The notes under the pieces are model-generated. The model was not told the origin of the DNA and ran no database searches. It saw only the letters and a program-made list of their open reading frames with translations. A program made the translations under genes and the position numbers. A stretch of 64,000 nucleotides of DNA from Thuidium tamariscinum (lineage: Eukaryota > Streptophyta > Bryopsida > Hypnales > Thuidiaceae): contig OX344751.2 of assembly GCA_947034885.2 (NCBI GenBank), positions 38,531,082-38,595,081 on the forward strand, given 5' to 3'. Numbering within the stretch: position 1 is the first letter of the stretch; the number at the start of each line of letters is the position of its first letter. Positions 23,995 through 34,959 of the stretch are shown one piece after another.

Positions 23995-25640
23995 GTTGAA
24001 TTTTTGAGTTAGTCATTCAATGACCACTTCATCCTTTATGGGCTAATTCAACCTTGTGAGGACATAGGGGTCCCCAAGATGGCTTTTTCATACCCAAAGT
24101 GAAGAATGCAGCCATTGGTTAAAGCCCACATCATTGTTTAGGCCAAGTTCTGGCCTAAGCTGTAGGTCTAACCCTTGTTTCCAGGTCAAGCCCCCTTTCT
24201 CAAAAGCCTCTCCCCTCACATGTGCACCTGAATTTTTTTGACCCTCCCTGACATTCACATGAGACAAATCCTCCCAAGCTTGGGTTTCCTCAGTTGGCAT
24301 CAGACTTTGATGACATAAGTTGGATCATATGATACTTTGGAACAGAACAGCTCCATCCCAAAGGTACTACCTTACCTTATTCTGGCTCCAGAGTAAGCTA
24401 AGTTAGTCTGGACTTTATCTGAAAAACTAAACTCCTAAACTCTACAGTAAGGGCTGCAGTGCAGAATCCATCCATCCTTTCTTTTCTGTTCTACCCACTG
24501 GCTGCATGGTCCTGACCAACCACCGAGGTTGAGTGAGGGCTAACTTAGGTGACCAAGTTGAAAGGAAATGCAAGCTTAGTGTAACTTCATTAGGGGTTTG
24601 GTTCAGTTCCACATGCGTATTATCCAATGCTATAATTTTGTTCTGGGTTTTCAGCGTCGACTCCCCACTCAGTCCCCACCCCTCCCCTCCCCTCCCCTCC
24701 CCTCCCTGCACCTGAGCCCACAAAACGCCAAAATGCCTTTGCATGTGACGCCTCCCTGCAGGCCCCTGCAATTCGCCCCTCCCTCCGTCCCCCCCTCGGC
24801 CTGCCTCTGCACCTGCCCGCCCGCCCCTCCCCAATTTGCATGAGCCTATGTCCAATCATGCCTTGGCCGTCTGGACCAGTTTCCTTCAAAGACACCACTT
24901 TAAAGTCTCACTGGAGGGGAGGTACAGTACGCGGCCCGTCTGACAGAGCCCCACTGGACCTGGCCTCCACTGTCCTGGACTGGACATTGATAAGGGAAGC
25001 GGAGCGGAGTCAGGCTGGGGCGGAACTGGGAAGGCATGATAACATAGAGGGGCACTGGGGCGGGCAGGCTGCAGCCAGCAGGCCCAGCAGAGGGCATCTC
25101 CACTCTCCAGCCCAGCCCAGCCAGGACAGACCAGCACAGACCCACTTCAAAGGTCAAGTTTGTCACCGTGGTGCAGTGCAGGGGGGGCTTGGGCCTGGCT
25201 GGCAGAACAACTGAACAGCTTTAATTTTAGGTTTGAAATTGCGGGCACAAATAAAGGGTCACACAGGCACGGGAAGATAGAACACTGTACAGTTTGGATT
25301 TGGGAACTCAGTCTCCCTGTAAGATAGCAAGGAGATATCTTAACTAAGGCCCACTGTTCGAAATTCAGGCACTGGCACTGTGTGCTGGAAGGACACAGGG
25401 TAGCCCAATGCTAGGATATGGTAGAGGAATTGGGAACAATCAGGGTCACAGCTGGTACAAATCAAAAGAGGCACAAACTAAGGGAGACAAGCCTATTAGC
25501 ACCCCGGTTTGCAATCTGACTATTTGGGGGCCAATTCCAAGAGGAGCACACATTTTTCTTAGGTGTGTGCATGTTTCACAAATCAAACCGAAGTGGAATC
25601 ATTATTTCTTGATCAAAATTGTAATTCCTGTGAATTTTTG
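23995..25640. other. GC-richer unresolved segment
   Basis: 24.4-25.3 kb is markedly GC-richer than the rest of the window, with several overlapping open frames on both strands (for example 24442-24855 minus, 24840-25214 plus) whose translations are low-complexity, Gly/Arg- or Pro-rich, and carry no recognisable domain. It could be the 5' region of a host gene or an old captured segment. I found no convincing exon pair. Confidence 0.35.
24673..24708 (-). other. G-quadruplex-capable tract
   Basis: The minus strand holds at least five consecutive GGGG runs separated by single bases (complement of a CCCCT pentamer repeat), plus a further GGGG run a few bases away. This exceeds the usual four-run requirement for an intramolecular quadruplex. 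Confidence 0.85.
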
Positions 25641-26385
25641 AAGTCTTCGGCCCTAAATTATGAATGTGCCCATAGACTAGGGTCATGAATGTCCCAATAA
25701 CAACCCCGATAACCACCTTCTCATGTACCTATTAGCATCTAAGTATTCACCAATCATCTATTGACATGTTACCCTAAATGACATAAATGCATTAATTTTG
25801 TCAAATTTCTACATAAATTTGGCTCATTTCTAGACAAATTTGGATGGTGGAATGGGCGGAAATGGAATCAAATATAGGGTGATAGAAATGTTTTGCAGAT
25901 AAAATTAGGCTAGTTCATCTAAAAGGCAATGTGCTTTCAAAGTGACCCCGTAAGAGTTGAGAGGGGGGGGGGACTAAACTTCTTGAAACAATTTTTAGTA
26001 AATTTAGAGAGGGAAAAGAATGGAATTGGCATCAAATACAAGTCATTTCATATTTTTGGAACCTTCGTGGAATTAGTTACAAATTTTGGAAGTTGAAATG
26101 TGGGAGTCAAGAAAAGCAACCACCATTTGAAATGTATACTAATGGCATATTGAAGAAAGCAATATGCACCTTTGTCTTTGTGGTTGTTTTTGAGTTAGTG
26201 ATTGCTTTTAGAGTGCCCTACCTTAGTAGAAACATGGTATGTGTATCTAAACATAGGTAACATTTGAGTTAATTGTAAAATTCTTTGTGAGTTTATAAAT
26301 GGGTGTCACATGACAGCTCAAGTAAGAATAGTAGAAAAGAAAGAGAATACCAAACTCCATCAGACCTCAATTTTGGTGCTCTAAA
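25641..26385. other. Unresolved AT-rich spacer
   Basis: No features supported; contains a short poly-G run near 25963. Confidence 0.3.
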
Positions 26386-26614
26386 CACTACAAGAAAAAG
26401 GGGTGTTTAAGTGAGTTTTTAAGTGTAGTCCTAGACATCAAATAATAAGTAATGACCTTTTAGGCAATTTTCAGCAAAAAAATTCTTGAAATCCATATAT
26501 TTCTAGTAAATTTTTGTTGAAAATTACCTTAAAGGTCATTAACTCATTACTTATAATTTGTTGTCTAGGACTATACTTAAAAACTTACTTAAAACACCTT
26601 TTTTTCTTGTAGTG
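26386..26614. mobile_element. CACTA-type foldback MITE 1 (229 bp)
   Basis: CACTACAAGAAAAAGGGGTG at the left and its near-inverse CACCTTTTTTTCTTGTAGTG at the right, with the inverted match continuing almost to the centre, so a single strand would fold into one long hairpin. Flanked by the 3-bp duplication AAA (26383-26385, 26615-26617). Non-coding. Confidence 0.92.
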
Positions 26615-26827
26615 AAAGAGTTATGTCTTGTGTTTCTTCCAAACTCCGGCTTGTGGTCTTGCATTGCATACGCTTTACAATTAACTCTATTGTTTATTAA
26701 TGACATAAAAGTCCTTTTTGCATCTTTGAAAAGAGGTTCTTTACAATGAACTAGAATTGACTTTTGTATTTCTTTAACCAATTCCAATCCTTAAATTAAT
26801 TCATTAGAAGATAAAGGAATGTTTTAA

Positions 26828-28744
26828 CCCCTAAACCCATAAACAATGTTTTTGAGATTATAGATTTTTTGGGCAGCTCACTACGGATGGATATTTTATT
26901 TATTTTCTTTGAAATTTTGATACAATGTGTGCCCAAGGAGTAGCTTTAAGGCCCGACAATTTTCATAGCTTTTGACTTCACGGTTAAAAAGTTATGCCGG
27001 GATATGTTGTTTTCTTTACTCGGCGGGCAGCCCGGGCAGATGAAAAAACTTCTTCAAAAAAACTTTTTAAAAAAAAGTGAAATTTCAATTTGGTTCTTTA
27101 GATTTATACAAACATGGGAAGCTTTAAATCAATCCATTCCGATCAATGAGTCAAAAGTTATGAAGATTTTGAGTTTGGAGTAGTTTGCGGCCAGTTACAG
27201 AATCTCTACAGTACAAAAAAAGTTTGAAATTCTTCATTTAACCCCTAAAGGACTGAAGTCCAAATAGGTTCTAAAGCGTCATTCCATTTGAAGAGTCATA
27301 GATCGAAATATCACTTAGTTATTAAGATCTTAACCATACAATCTTTTAGTAAACATGTTGTAGATGATTTGTATCAAATTTGGAGTCATTTGACCGCATA
27401 GATTTAAAGATTATAATATTTTAGTGCTAAAAATGAATGCTGAAATTTCCATAAAACACATTCGGAGGTGAAATTTGATTTCTAAACCTACTCAAATGAA
27501 AAAACTTTATACTATAGAATGATTCAAAATTAGTAAACAAACACATTGGTAAAAAAAATTCATTGAATTGACTCATTGTGGTTACAAATTGGCTTTGAAA
27601 TACCTTGAAAAGAGCAAGAAAAACTGCAAAAAACACATCTATGGTTGAAACTCCTTCTACTAGAATGCTTCTCAGTCACTCATAACTTCTTTGATTGACA
27701 TAAAATTTTAGCCACACAAACTAGACTATTATGCGCAACTTTTCCAACATAAATGATTGAAAATGGACTTTGTATGAAGAAGATACAAGTCGCCGAAGTT
27801 TATTGTTCTCCAAAAAAGGTAGGGATTTGAACTTCGAATTGCTCCCAAAAATTCAGAACAACTTGGATTGACATTAAATTTTTACCACAATAACTAAACT
27901 TCAAGGGGAAGAAAACCCAACAAATTTTATTGAATTTAGACCTTAGATGAAAGAGATACAAGCCCCCAAAGTTGCAGCCCTAAAATGCAGTTTGTGAACT
28001 CAATTAGAACCTGCAAACTTTGATTGGCTGCTAAAAACTCATTATGTTGTGTATTGATCTGAAAATTTTACCACACAAACTAAAAGACAAGGCGCATTTT
28101 TCCCAACAATTTTTATCAAATTTGGACTTTAGTTGCAAAAGTTACAACACTTTGAAGTTACAGCATTTCAAGAGGGTATGAAAAACGTCCGCTGTGACGT
28201 TAAGGGGTTAATTCAATTTTTAATATTTTTGGAAAAAAAATAAAAACAAAAGGTGTAGATTGTTTATTACAACATTTTAACCATTGGGATTGAAAATTTT
28301 CAATTCCATGAATAAAATGTTCACAATTTAGTATTTTGGCTCATTTTTTACTTCTTTCTACTTACTTATTTTTTCCTATATGTTGTACAATTCCAAATGG
28401 TTTGAAATTTTTTGAGAATGTAGCCAACTTGCATTGAAGTATGAATTCAAAGAGTAACCAGCATTTTGAATTTTTTTTCACACAAATGTGACCTTGTGAA
28501 GTGCAGCTGCCCGGATTTTCGCAGGGATAAAAAAACAGTTTTTGTCAATTCAAATGCTTATATCTTGCAATCTACATGGTGGAAATTTCTGAATTTCTTT
28601 TTACATGTTTACAAACCACCTTACTACAAGATCCTATGGTTATAAGAGTCAAAAATGTGTTTTTAAAAAAAAAATTGCTCTTGTATTAGAAATGGCAATT
28701 TTGGAGCATTTTTTTGGTTGAAAACGCCGTTAGGGGTTTAGGGG
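26828..28744 (+). mobile_element. C1: family C TTAA element carrying D1
   Basis: Starts CCCCTAAACCC after TTAA (26824-26827) and ends TTTAGGGG before TTAA (28745-28748), which is also the left junction of B2. Without D1 it is about 950 bp and very similar to C2 in inverse orientation. Boxes include GGGCAGCTCACTAC, GGCCCGACAATTTTCATAG, ACTCGGCGGGCAGCCCGGGC and CCGGATTTTCGC. Confidence 0.9.
27242..28207 (+). mobile_element. D1: family D TTAA element inserted in C1 (966 bp)
   Basis: CCCCTAAAGGACTGAAG at the left and GACGTTAAGGGG at the right, with TTAA on both sides (27238-27241, 28208-28211). The host copy reads CTTCATTTAA | D1 | TTAATTCAATTTTT, while C2 has the uninterrupted CTTCATTTAATTCAA (inverse strand near 29910-29925), so one TTAA was duplicated. 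The interior holds three related segments of about 140 bp. Confidence 0.93.
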
Positions 28745-28748
28745 TTAA

Positions 28749-30499
28749 CCCCTAATTGTGTGGGCAACCATATATGGTTGCGCAAAAAATTTGAACTCAG
28801 ATCTGAATGGGTAGTTAAATTCCTTTGACTATTCTGAAATTTTTTTTCGGGCAATTTTTAGTATTAACTATTGAAAACTTTCATTTTTCACAAAAAAAAG
28901 TAAATACTTGATTATTTAGGGGTCTTTAAAGGCATACATGAAACATTAGTGGAAAGTAAAAGCTTTCCAATTCTATTTCATTTTCTGCTTTAGTGCACAA
29001 CTTGCCAATTTCACTTGATTTGAGATCTAAGAAATTGTACTTATCCAAATGCTTTGAAAATGGTCCCATTAGAAAGAGTAAAGTATTTTCATGATTTTTC
29101 ACCATTAATAATTTCAGCATGCAAGTGTTGATTTGAAGATTTTTGCAATTTTTAGTTATAGAAAAAAAATTGTATAACTACTATTGCAAGGTGGATTGTG
29201 TAATGAATTTCATAGCTTTTCAAGTGAAATTAATTTTTTTGAAAGTACATATTAGAATACTAAAAATATTTTTATTTGTTCATGTCACTATTAATTCAAA
29301 AAAAAATTAATATACAAATTTCTAAAACATTGTGGAGAGAGGTAGCATACTAAAAATAGAAAATACACATTTCTCTTGCTATAACCCTTACAGGTTTTTG
29401 ACTATGTTTTCACCAAAAATGCTCCAAAACTGCCATTTCTAATACAAGTGCAATTTTTTTTTAAAACACATTTTTGACTCATGTAACCATAGGATCTTGT
29501 AGTAAGGTGGTTTGTAAACATGTAAAAAAAATTCAGAAATTTCCACCATGTAGATTGCAAGATATATAAGCATTTGAATTGACAAAAATTGTTTTTTTAT
29601 CCCTGCAAAAATCCGGGCAGCTGCACTTCACAAGGTCACATTTGTGTGAAAAAAAATTCAAAATGCTGGTTACTCTTTGAATTCATACTTCAATGCAAGT
29701 TGGCTACATTCTCAAAAAATTTCAAACCATTTGGAATTGTACAACATATAGGAAAAAATAAGTAAGTAGAAAGAAGTAACAAATGAGCCAAAATACTAAA
29801 TTGTGAACATTTTATTCATGGAATTGAAAATTTTCAATCCCAATGGTTAAAATGTTGTAATAAACAATCTACACCTTTTGTTTTTATTTTTTTTCCAAAA
29901 ATATGAAAAATTGAATTAAATGAAGAATTTAAAACTTTTTTTGTACTGTAGAGATTCTGTAATTGGCCGCAAACTATTCCAAACTCAAAATCTTCATAAC
30001 TTTTGACTCATTGATCGGAATGGATTGATTTAAAGCTTCCCATGTCTGTATAAATCTAAAGAACCAATTTGAAATTTCACTTTTAAAAAAAATGTTTTTT
30101 TGAAGAAGTTTTTTCAGCTGCCCAGTCTGCCTGCCGAGTAAAGAAAACAACATATCCCGCCATAACTTTTTTACCGTGAAGTCAAAAGCTATGAAAATTG
30201 TTGGGCCTTAAAGCTACTCCTTGGGCACACATTGTATCAAAATTTCAAAGAAAAAAAAAATCCATCGGTAGTGAGCTGCCCAAAATATTTATGATATCAA
30301 AAAATGCTATTCATGGCTTTAGGGGGTAATCTGACAACTCCTTTTCAATTTTGCACTCAATTCTCTAAAAGACTAATATGCAAGCTCTTAAAACATCTAT
30401 GCGGTTGGATCTTGAAAAAAGAAAAATTGGAGATTACTAGAAGCCAATGCTCTTTTTTCATAAGAAAAACACACTTGTCAAGGCTTAGGTACTTAGGGG
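28749..30499 (+). mobile_element. B2: family B TTAA element carrying C2
   Basis: Starts CCCCTAATTGTGTGGG after the TTAA shared with C1 and ends ACTTAGGGG before TTAA (30500-30503). Its two halves align with B1 on either side of C2. Without C2 it is about 800 bp. Confidence 0.88.
29385..30327 (-). mobile_element. C2: family C TTAA element inserted in B2 (about 943 bp)
   Basis: In inverse orientation, CCCTTACAGG...TTTAGGGGG. B1 reads TTATAATCTTACAACTCC at the empty site; B2 reads TATAA | C2 | TAATCTGACAAC. The duplicated bases are TAA, or ATAA/GTAA if counted as four, so the target was not a perfect TTAA. Near-identical to the C1 halves. Confidence 0.88.
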
Positions 30500-30683
30500 T
30501 TAAGTTTGGTCCTAGTAGTATTGTCTTTTAAGTGATGACCTACAAAGAGTCTTTTAATTAAAATTAGATCAAGAAATACATGTCTTTTTAGTAAAATATT
30601 AGTTAAAAGACTTAGTACAGATCATTATTCAAAAGACTATACTACTAACCATACTTAAAACAACCCTTTCTCTTGTAGTGATT

Positions 30684-31439
30684 AGTAAGTCCCTCTAAGG
30701 CATTTAGCAAAGCACAATACCTTTTCCATCATGTGGAAAACCATTGCATGGTAATACAATGTTATAAAAGAAGAAGGATCTATATGACAATTTAGAATAA
30801 TTATAAAACTTCTAAGAATTGTTTTCCATGTTTACTAGGAAGAAAAATGTAGATGAAGAATTATTTGTAGTAGTTTTGTATACAACTAAATCAACCAATC
30901 ACAATTTGCATTTCATACCAAATAGTTAATTAAAGTTGGGAAAACAAGTTTGTCATATGCTTAAACCCATGAGTTTTGTGAAAAAGTCAGTTGAATTAAA
31001 AAAGTTGAAATAAAAGTGGGTATGAAACTTAGAAACATTCTTTTACATTTGGTACTTTATCTATATTCAAAAAATTGGAAATATAATTTTTGTAAAATTG
31101 TAAAATTGTAAAATATAGTTTTGGAGTTATTTCCACTTGATTCCTTGGTTGATTCTAATAGCTAGGTACAATACATCATAAAGGTGAAAATAGCAAGTTC
31201 TATCCTTAATAGTTCTTTTTTGGAGCAACACTATGTGGTATAGATTTATATTCGATAGCCAATAAAATTTTTGTCATCATCATCTATAAAAATATTTTTT
31301 AAATTCATTTTCAATTCAAACATATGAATTCATTCACTTTATACTTTGCATTTGAACTTTGAAACAAAAGGTTACCTTCTATATTTAAATAATTGTGACT
31401 CTCATACATTCGAGCCTCATCTATTATTATTACATAATT
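30684..31439. other. Unresolved AT-rich spacer with a short dispersed repeat
   Basis: About 67 bp at 30965-31031 (AACCCATGAGTTTTGTGAA...) recur with few changes at 52614-52681. No termini visible, so the element type is unknown. Confidence 0.45.
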
Positions 31440-31866
31440 ATTTTTGTATGACAAAGGCATTATCATTTAGACTAGTGTGCCCTATGCCGTTGTCATAGTC
31501 AAATCCAAAATAAAAATCATTTTTCAATTTTTTAATGCATGAAAATTTTGAAATTGAATAATTCTCACACCGTAGGTCCAAACGCCTCAAAACAAAGTTT
31601 GTGCACCCAAGGTTCCTCACCAAGGACTTTCTAACAATACAAAGATTGGGACCAAAATATAAGTAAAAGTAATTTTCTAAATTTTTAGAACCAAAAATAC
31701 TCAAAATACATAACTTTCACACCATAGGTTGGAATGCCATGAAACCAAGCCCATGCACCCCTCCTCACCAAGAGCTTTCTGACAATACCAAGCACATAAA
31801 CAGCGGATACATAGGCCGGGAGATCTCAATGTGACAGACAAACAAATAAACAAACAAAACAAATCA
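31440..31866 (+). mobile_element. J1: possible SINE/LINE 3' end with (CAAA)n-like tail
   Basis: Two imperfect copies of a segment containing CTCACACCRTAGGT...CACCAAG...CTTTCTRACAATAC lie at about 31567-31647 and 31708-31786. The second is followed by CGGGAGATCTCAATGTGACA and a simple ACAAACAAATAAACAAAC tail. J2 at 36.1 kb shows the same order with a similar tail on the opposite strand. A simple-sequence 3' tail suggests non-LTR retrotransposition, but no polymerase III boxes or reverse-transcriptase domain were seen. Confidence 0.5.
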
Positions 31867-31881
31867 AACTACCTATCTGAA

Positions 31882-32341
31882 CCCCTAAAAGCCCAAGGGG
31901 TTAGGACAAAACACAAATGTGTTATAAAATATAAGCATTACAGCTTTTTTGAAGTTAGTATCAAAGAAGATAATGTAAAGCACAAAAATTAGAAAGTATA
32001 CATACAGTCAAAGTAAAAATATTATTTTTAGATTATTTTTAAATGAATTTTGAAGATATAACTTCAAAAATTCACCAAAAATACAATTTTTATTTTTAGG
32101 ATTTGAAATTTTTTTGATTGGTCAAAATTGTATTTTTTTATTGATTTATAAAAAAATGCAAAATATTCAACCTGTAAAAGCCCAAGGGATTAAGACAAAA
32201 TGCAAATGTCTTATAAAATATAAGATTTACAACTTTTTTGAAGTTAGCATCAAAGAAGATAATGTAAAGCACAAAAAGTAGAAAGTATCCATATGATCAA
32301 AATTTTAAAAATATTTATAGATTCTCTTGAGCACTTAGGGG
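31882..32341. mobile_element. Element I: short TTAA element (460 bp) with internal direct repeats
   Basis: CCCCTAAAAGCCCAAG left, CTTGAGCACTTAGGGG right (inverted repeat, 13 of 16). Flanks TGAA and TTAA (32342-32345). Inside, a block of about 140 bp (TAAAAGCCCAAGGG...ATAAGC...) occurs at about 31885-32010 and 32170-32310 as direct repeats. Confidence 0.75.
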
Positions 32342-32345
32342 TTAA

Positions 32346-33689
32346 GGTATAGATGTTGAAGTCAGAGGCATTTATTTATAACAAATGAGATTTTTGTCAA
32401 AGAAATATTTGTATATGATTCTATTCCTATTGATTACCAAATTTCAAATGTGAGTAGAAAATCATATATTATAAATTTATTATTTATAAATGATCAAAAT
32501 GAACTTAATTAATAGTTATGGATTTTGGAAGGAGAATGATTGGTTTGATCCTTTTTGTGAACACCTTGACCTATAGGAATTATTATTTTAGTTAAAATTT
32601 AACCTATCATTTCAATCAATCAATATATTTTTAGAATTAGGATTTTTTATATATAAAGAAGAATACATTTGTTCAAATCTATTCATTGGTATTCTATTTG
32701 TTTCTTCTAATAGTTTGTTTGTGACAACAACACAAACTTCTTCAATTATTACAACTATATTGTATATGTTAAAAACAATAAAGAATGTAGTTATAGCTAA
32801 TTTAATGACGTGATTCTACTCCATGTAGCAACCAACAATGCTACTTTGTAAGCGTGTGAACACAGATCAAGGATTTTGTGAGCATAGAGCTCAAAAATTT
32901 GAAAAAGCATTAGAAAACTTAATTGTGCTTGTAAAAATAAATTCTACCTTAAAATTTGGATCAAAATTTATTATTTTTAATAAATTTTAGTACTTACAAT
33001 CGTGAACCTATTAGTGTGGTTATGTTGAATTTGGATGAAAATTTTAATTTTCAATCTTATTTAGAAGTATACAATACGAAGATGAAGAAAAGTATCAATA
33101 ATTTTCTATTGATGAATTGTTATTAGAATTGTTTAGATTTTAGAAAAAATAATTGTTGATAAGGATCTTTGCTACTCTAAATTTTATTTTGGTTGATCAT
33201 TATCTTGTAGTATTATAAGTCTTATAAGGGTCGATAGAAATGTATCAATTATCCCCTCTTCATTTGTAGATCAGTACACTTGTTTAGATTTTGAAAAAAA
33301 AATTGTTCATAGGATTCATTCATTATGTGTGGAAAAAGCTTAGCTTGGCCACTTTCATTTTGTTCATGACTATCTTGTAGTAGCATGGGTCTTCTCAGAG
33401 GCCAACACAGGTACCTACACTTTTGTTTTAATGTGTCAATAATCAAATTTGTTAAGATATTAGTTGATCATTGTCCTCTAATTGGACCCATTAGGGAATC
33501 CACCTCTTCTTTCTTGATATAATGGTTGTTTGGTTAATTACTTCCTTCTTATTTCTTAATACCATTCAACACCAAGAAGAAGATTGAGCATTTGTCATCT
33601 TCATATAATACTTATTGGACTTTGTTAGATTTTGGTGATCACTCCCTTCCCTCTTGTTTCTTAGTACTTCTCAACGCCGAGAAGAGACC
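32346..33689. other. Unresolved AT-rich spacer
   Basis: No gene or repeat ends recognised. Two similar phrases (TTAGATTTTRRAAAAAATTGTT near 33130 and 33283) suggest a diverged local duplication. Confidence 0.3.
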
Positions 33690-33964
33690 CGTGGTTGTGG
33701 CCAAAAAAGTATTTTTTTATAAGCTTGTAAAGTGCAAGTGCCAAATTTTTGTAGGGCTAATTAAAAGAAAGATTTACATCAATTCAAATGCTAATATCTT
33801 GCAATCTACGTTGTGGAAATTTCTTAATTGTCTTTCACATCTATCCAAATCAATACACTACAAGATCCTACAATTACATGTGTCCAAAAATGTTTTGAAA
33901 AAAAAATTGGTACTTGTATAAGAAAGGGCAATTTAGTGAAAATATAGTAAAAAATCTTTAGGGG
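33690..33964 (+). mobile_element. C9: family C fragment (right end)
   Basis: Contains the GTGCAAGTGCC, ATATCTTGCAATCTACG and ACAAGATCCTACAATTAC boxes of family C and ends CTTTAGGGG followed by TTAA (33965-33968). The left two thirds are missing. A 109-codon frame at 33592-33921 runs across its boundary and is not conserved in other copies. Confidence 0.72.
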
Positions 33965-33968
33965 TTAA

Positions 33969-34727
33969 ATGTCATGTTAAGACTTACTTTCAAGAAACAA
34001 AACAAAACAAAAATTTATTCTTACAAAATTTATTGCAATTTGAAGGAGATAAAGTTGAAATGCAATTAAAATTTTCTTGCACATCTTCATTATACAATGT
34101 GTTGTCATTGGGTGCTGATACAACATTTCATTTCCATTGCAATAGAATTGCTAGTTAAACCAAGAGGTTATTGTGTGGTAAATGGAAACAATTGTTTTTG
34201 TTTTTTTTAATGTGTGTAGTAAAATGGCATATCTATTCTACCCTAGAACCTCTAATTTAAATTACATTTCATCAAGAAAGAAAATGCAAAGAAAATTCAT
34301 ATTTGTTATCATTGATTTCACTCAAAACATGTACAGTACTAGAATCAATTCACACGCATATGCATACTAAAACAAATTGCAATGAGGAAAATAATCAATT
34401 CCAAGAAAGGATGGAGGTCTTGGGCCTTTCATCTATGCCATTGGTTGTCCACCTTTGAGATAACTAGCACCTTTAGTTAAATGTCATTGAGAAATGTATT
34501 ATTTAACCTATAAAAAATGGACCTTAGCCATGATTTCAAGCCAACAAATAAATTTTCAAAGATCTTTTCTAGCTTTTATAAGAATCTTGAAAATTATTTA
34601 TTGGACATTCTAAGTCCTCTATGTCTATATAAGGTTAATTCTCAAAGAATGGGCTTATGACCACTTTTTTCAAACCTTGAAACTCTATGGCAAATTTCAA
34701 TAAAATGGTAGTATTCTATACGCCATT
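33969..34727. other. Unresolved AT-rich spacer
   Basis: No supported feature. Confidence 0.3.
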
Positions 34728-34935
34728 TTTCAGACCGCACAATTTGAACTTAAAATTGACATCTAAGACATGTATACATTTTCAGGTATAGATTTAAAAA
34801 ATCTATGATAGATTTAGACTTCAAATTGTGCGGTTTGAAATATTGTGGATGAGTATAGATTTTAGACATCTATGACTCATATAGATGTCAAAAATCTATG
34901 ACAAATTTAGATTTCAGATTGCGTGCTCGGAACTA
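34728..34935. repeat. Small foldback repeat, possible MITE
   Basis: CAGACCGCACAATTTGAACT at the left is answered by inverse copies at 34826-34848 (CTTCAAATTGTGCGGTTTG) and, more diverged, at 34908-34933 (TTCAGATTGCGTGCTCGG). Between them ATCTATGA-type phrases repeat. Target duplication not identified. Confidence 0.5.
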
Positions 34936-34959
34936 TAAAAATGTCAAACTAATGGAATT

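Larger units (their letters stand above)
26802..30680. mobile_element. CACTA-type foldback MITE 2, split by a 3.7-kb stack of TTAA elements
   Basis: The right part (30504-30680) ends TTCTCTTGTAGTG; the left remnant (26802-26827) CATTAGAAGATAAAGG matches the expected left end at 20 of 26 positions. A 3-bp duplication ATT flanks the pair (26799-26801, 30681-30683). The break falls at a TTAA in the left arm, where C1 and B2 inserted. Removing the stack restores a foldback element of about 200 bp related to MITE 1. Confidence 0.78.

Noticed and set aside
24442-24855. 137-codon minus-strand frame rich in Gly and Arg
   Set aside because: The N-terminal half is the translation of a CCCCT-type low-complexity tract; no recognisable family.
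33592-33921. 109-codon plus-strand frame
   Set aside because: Spans the edge of C9 and its family C part is not kept open in other copies.
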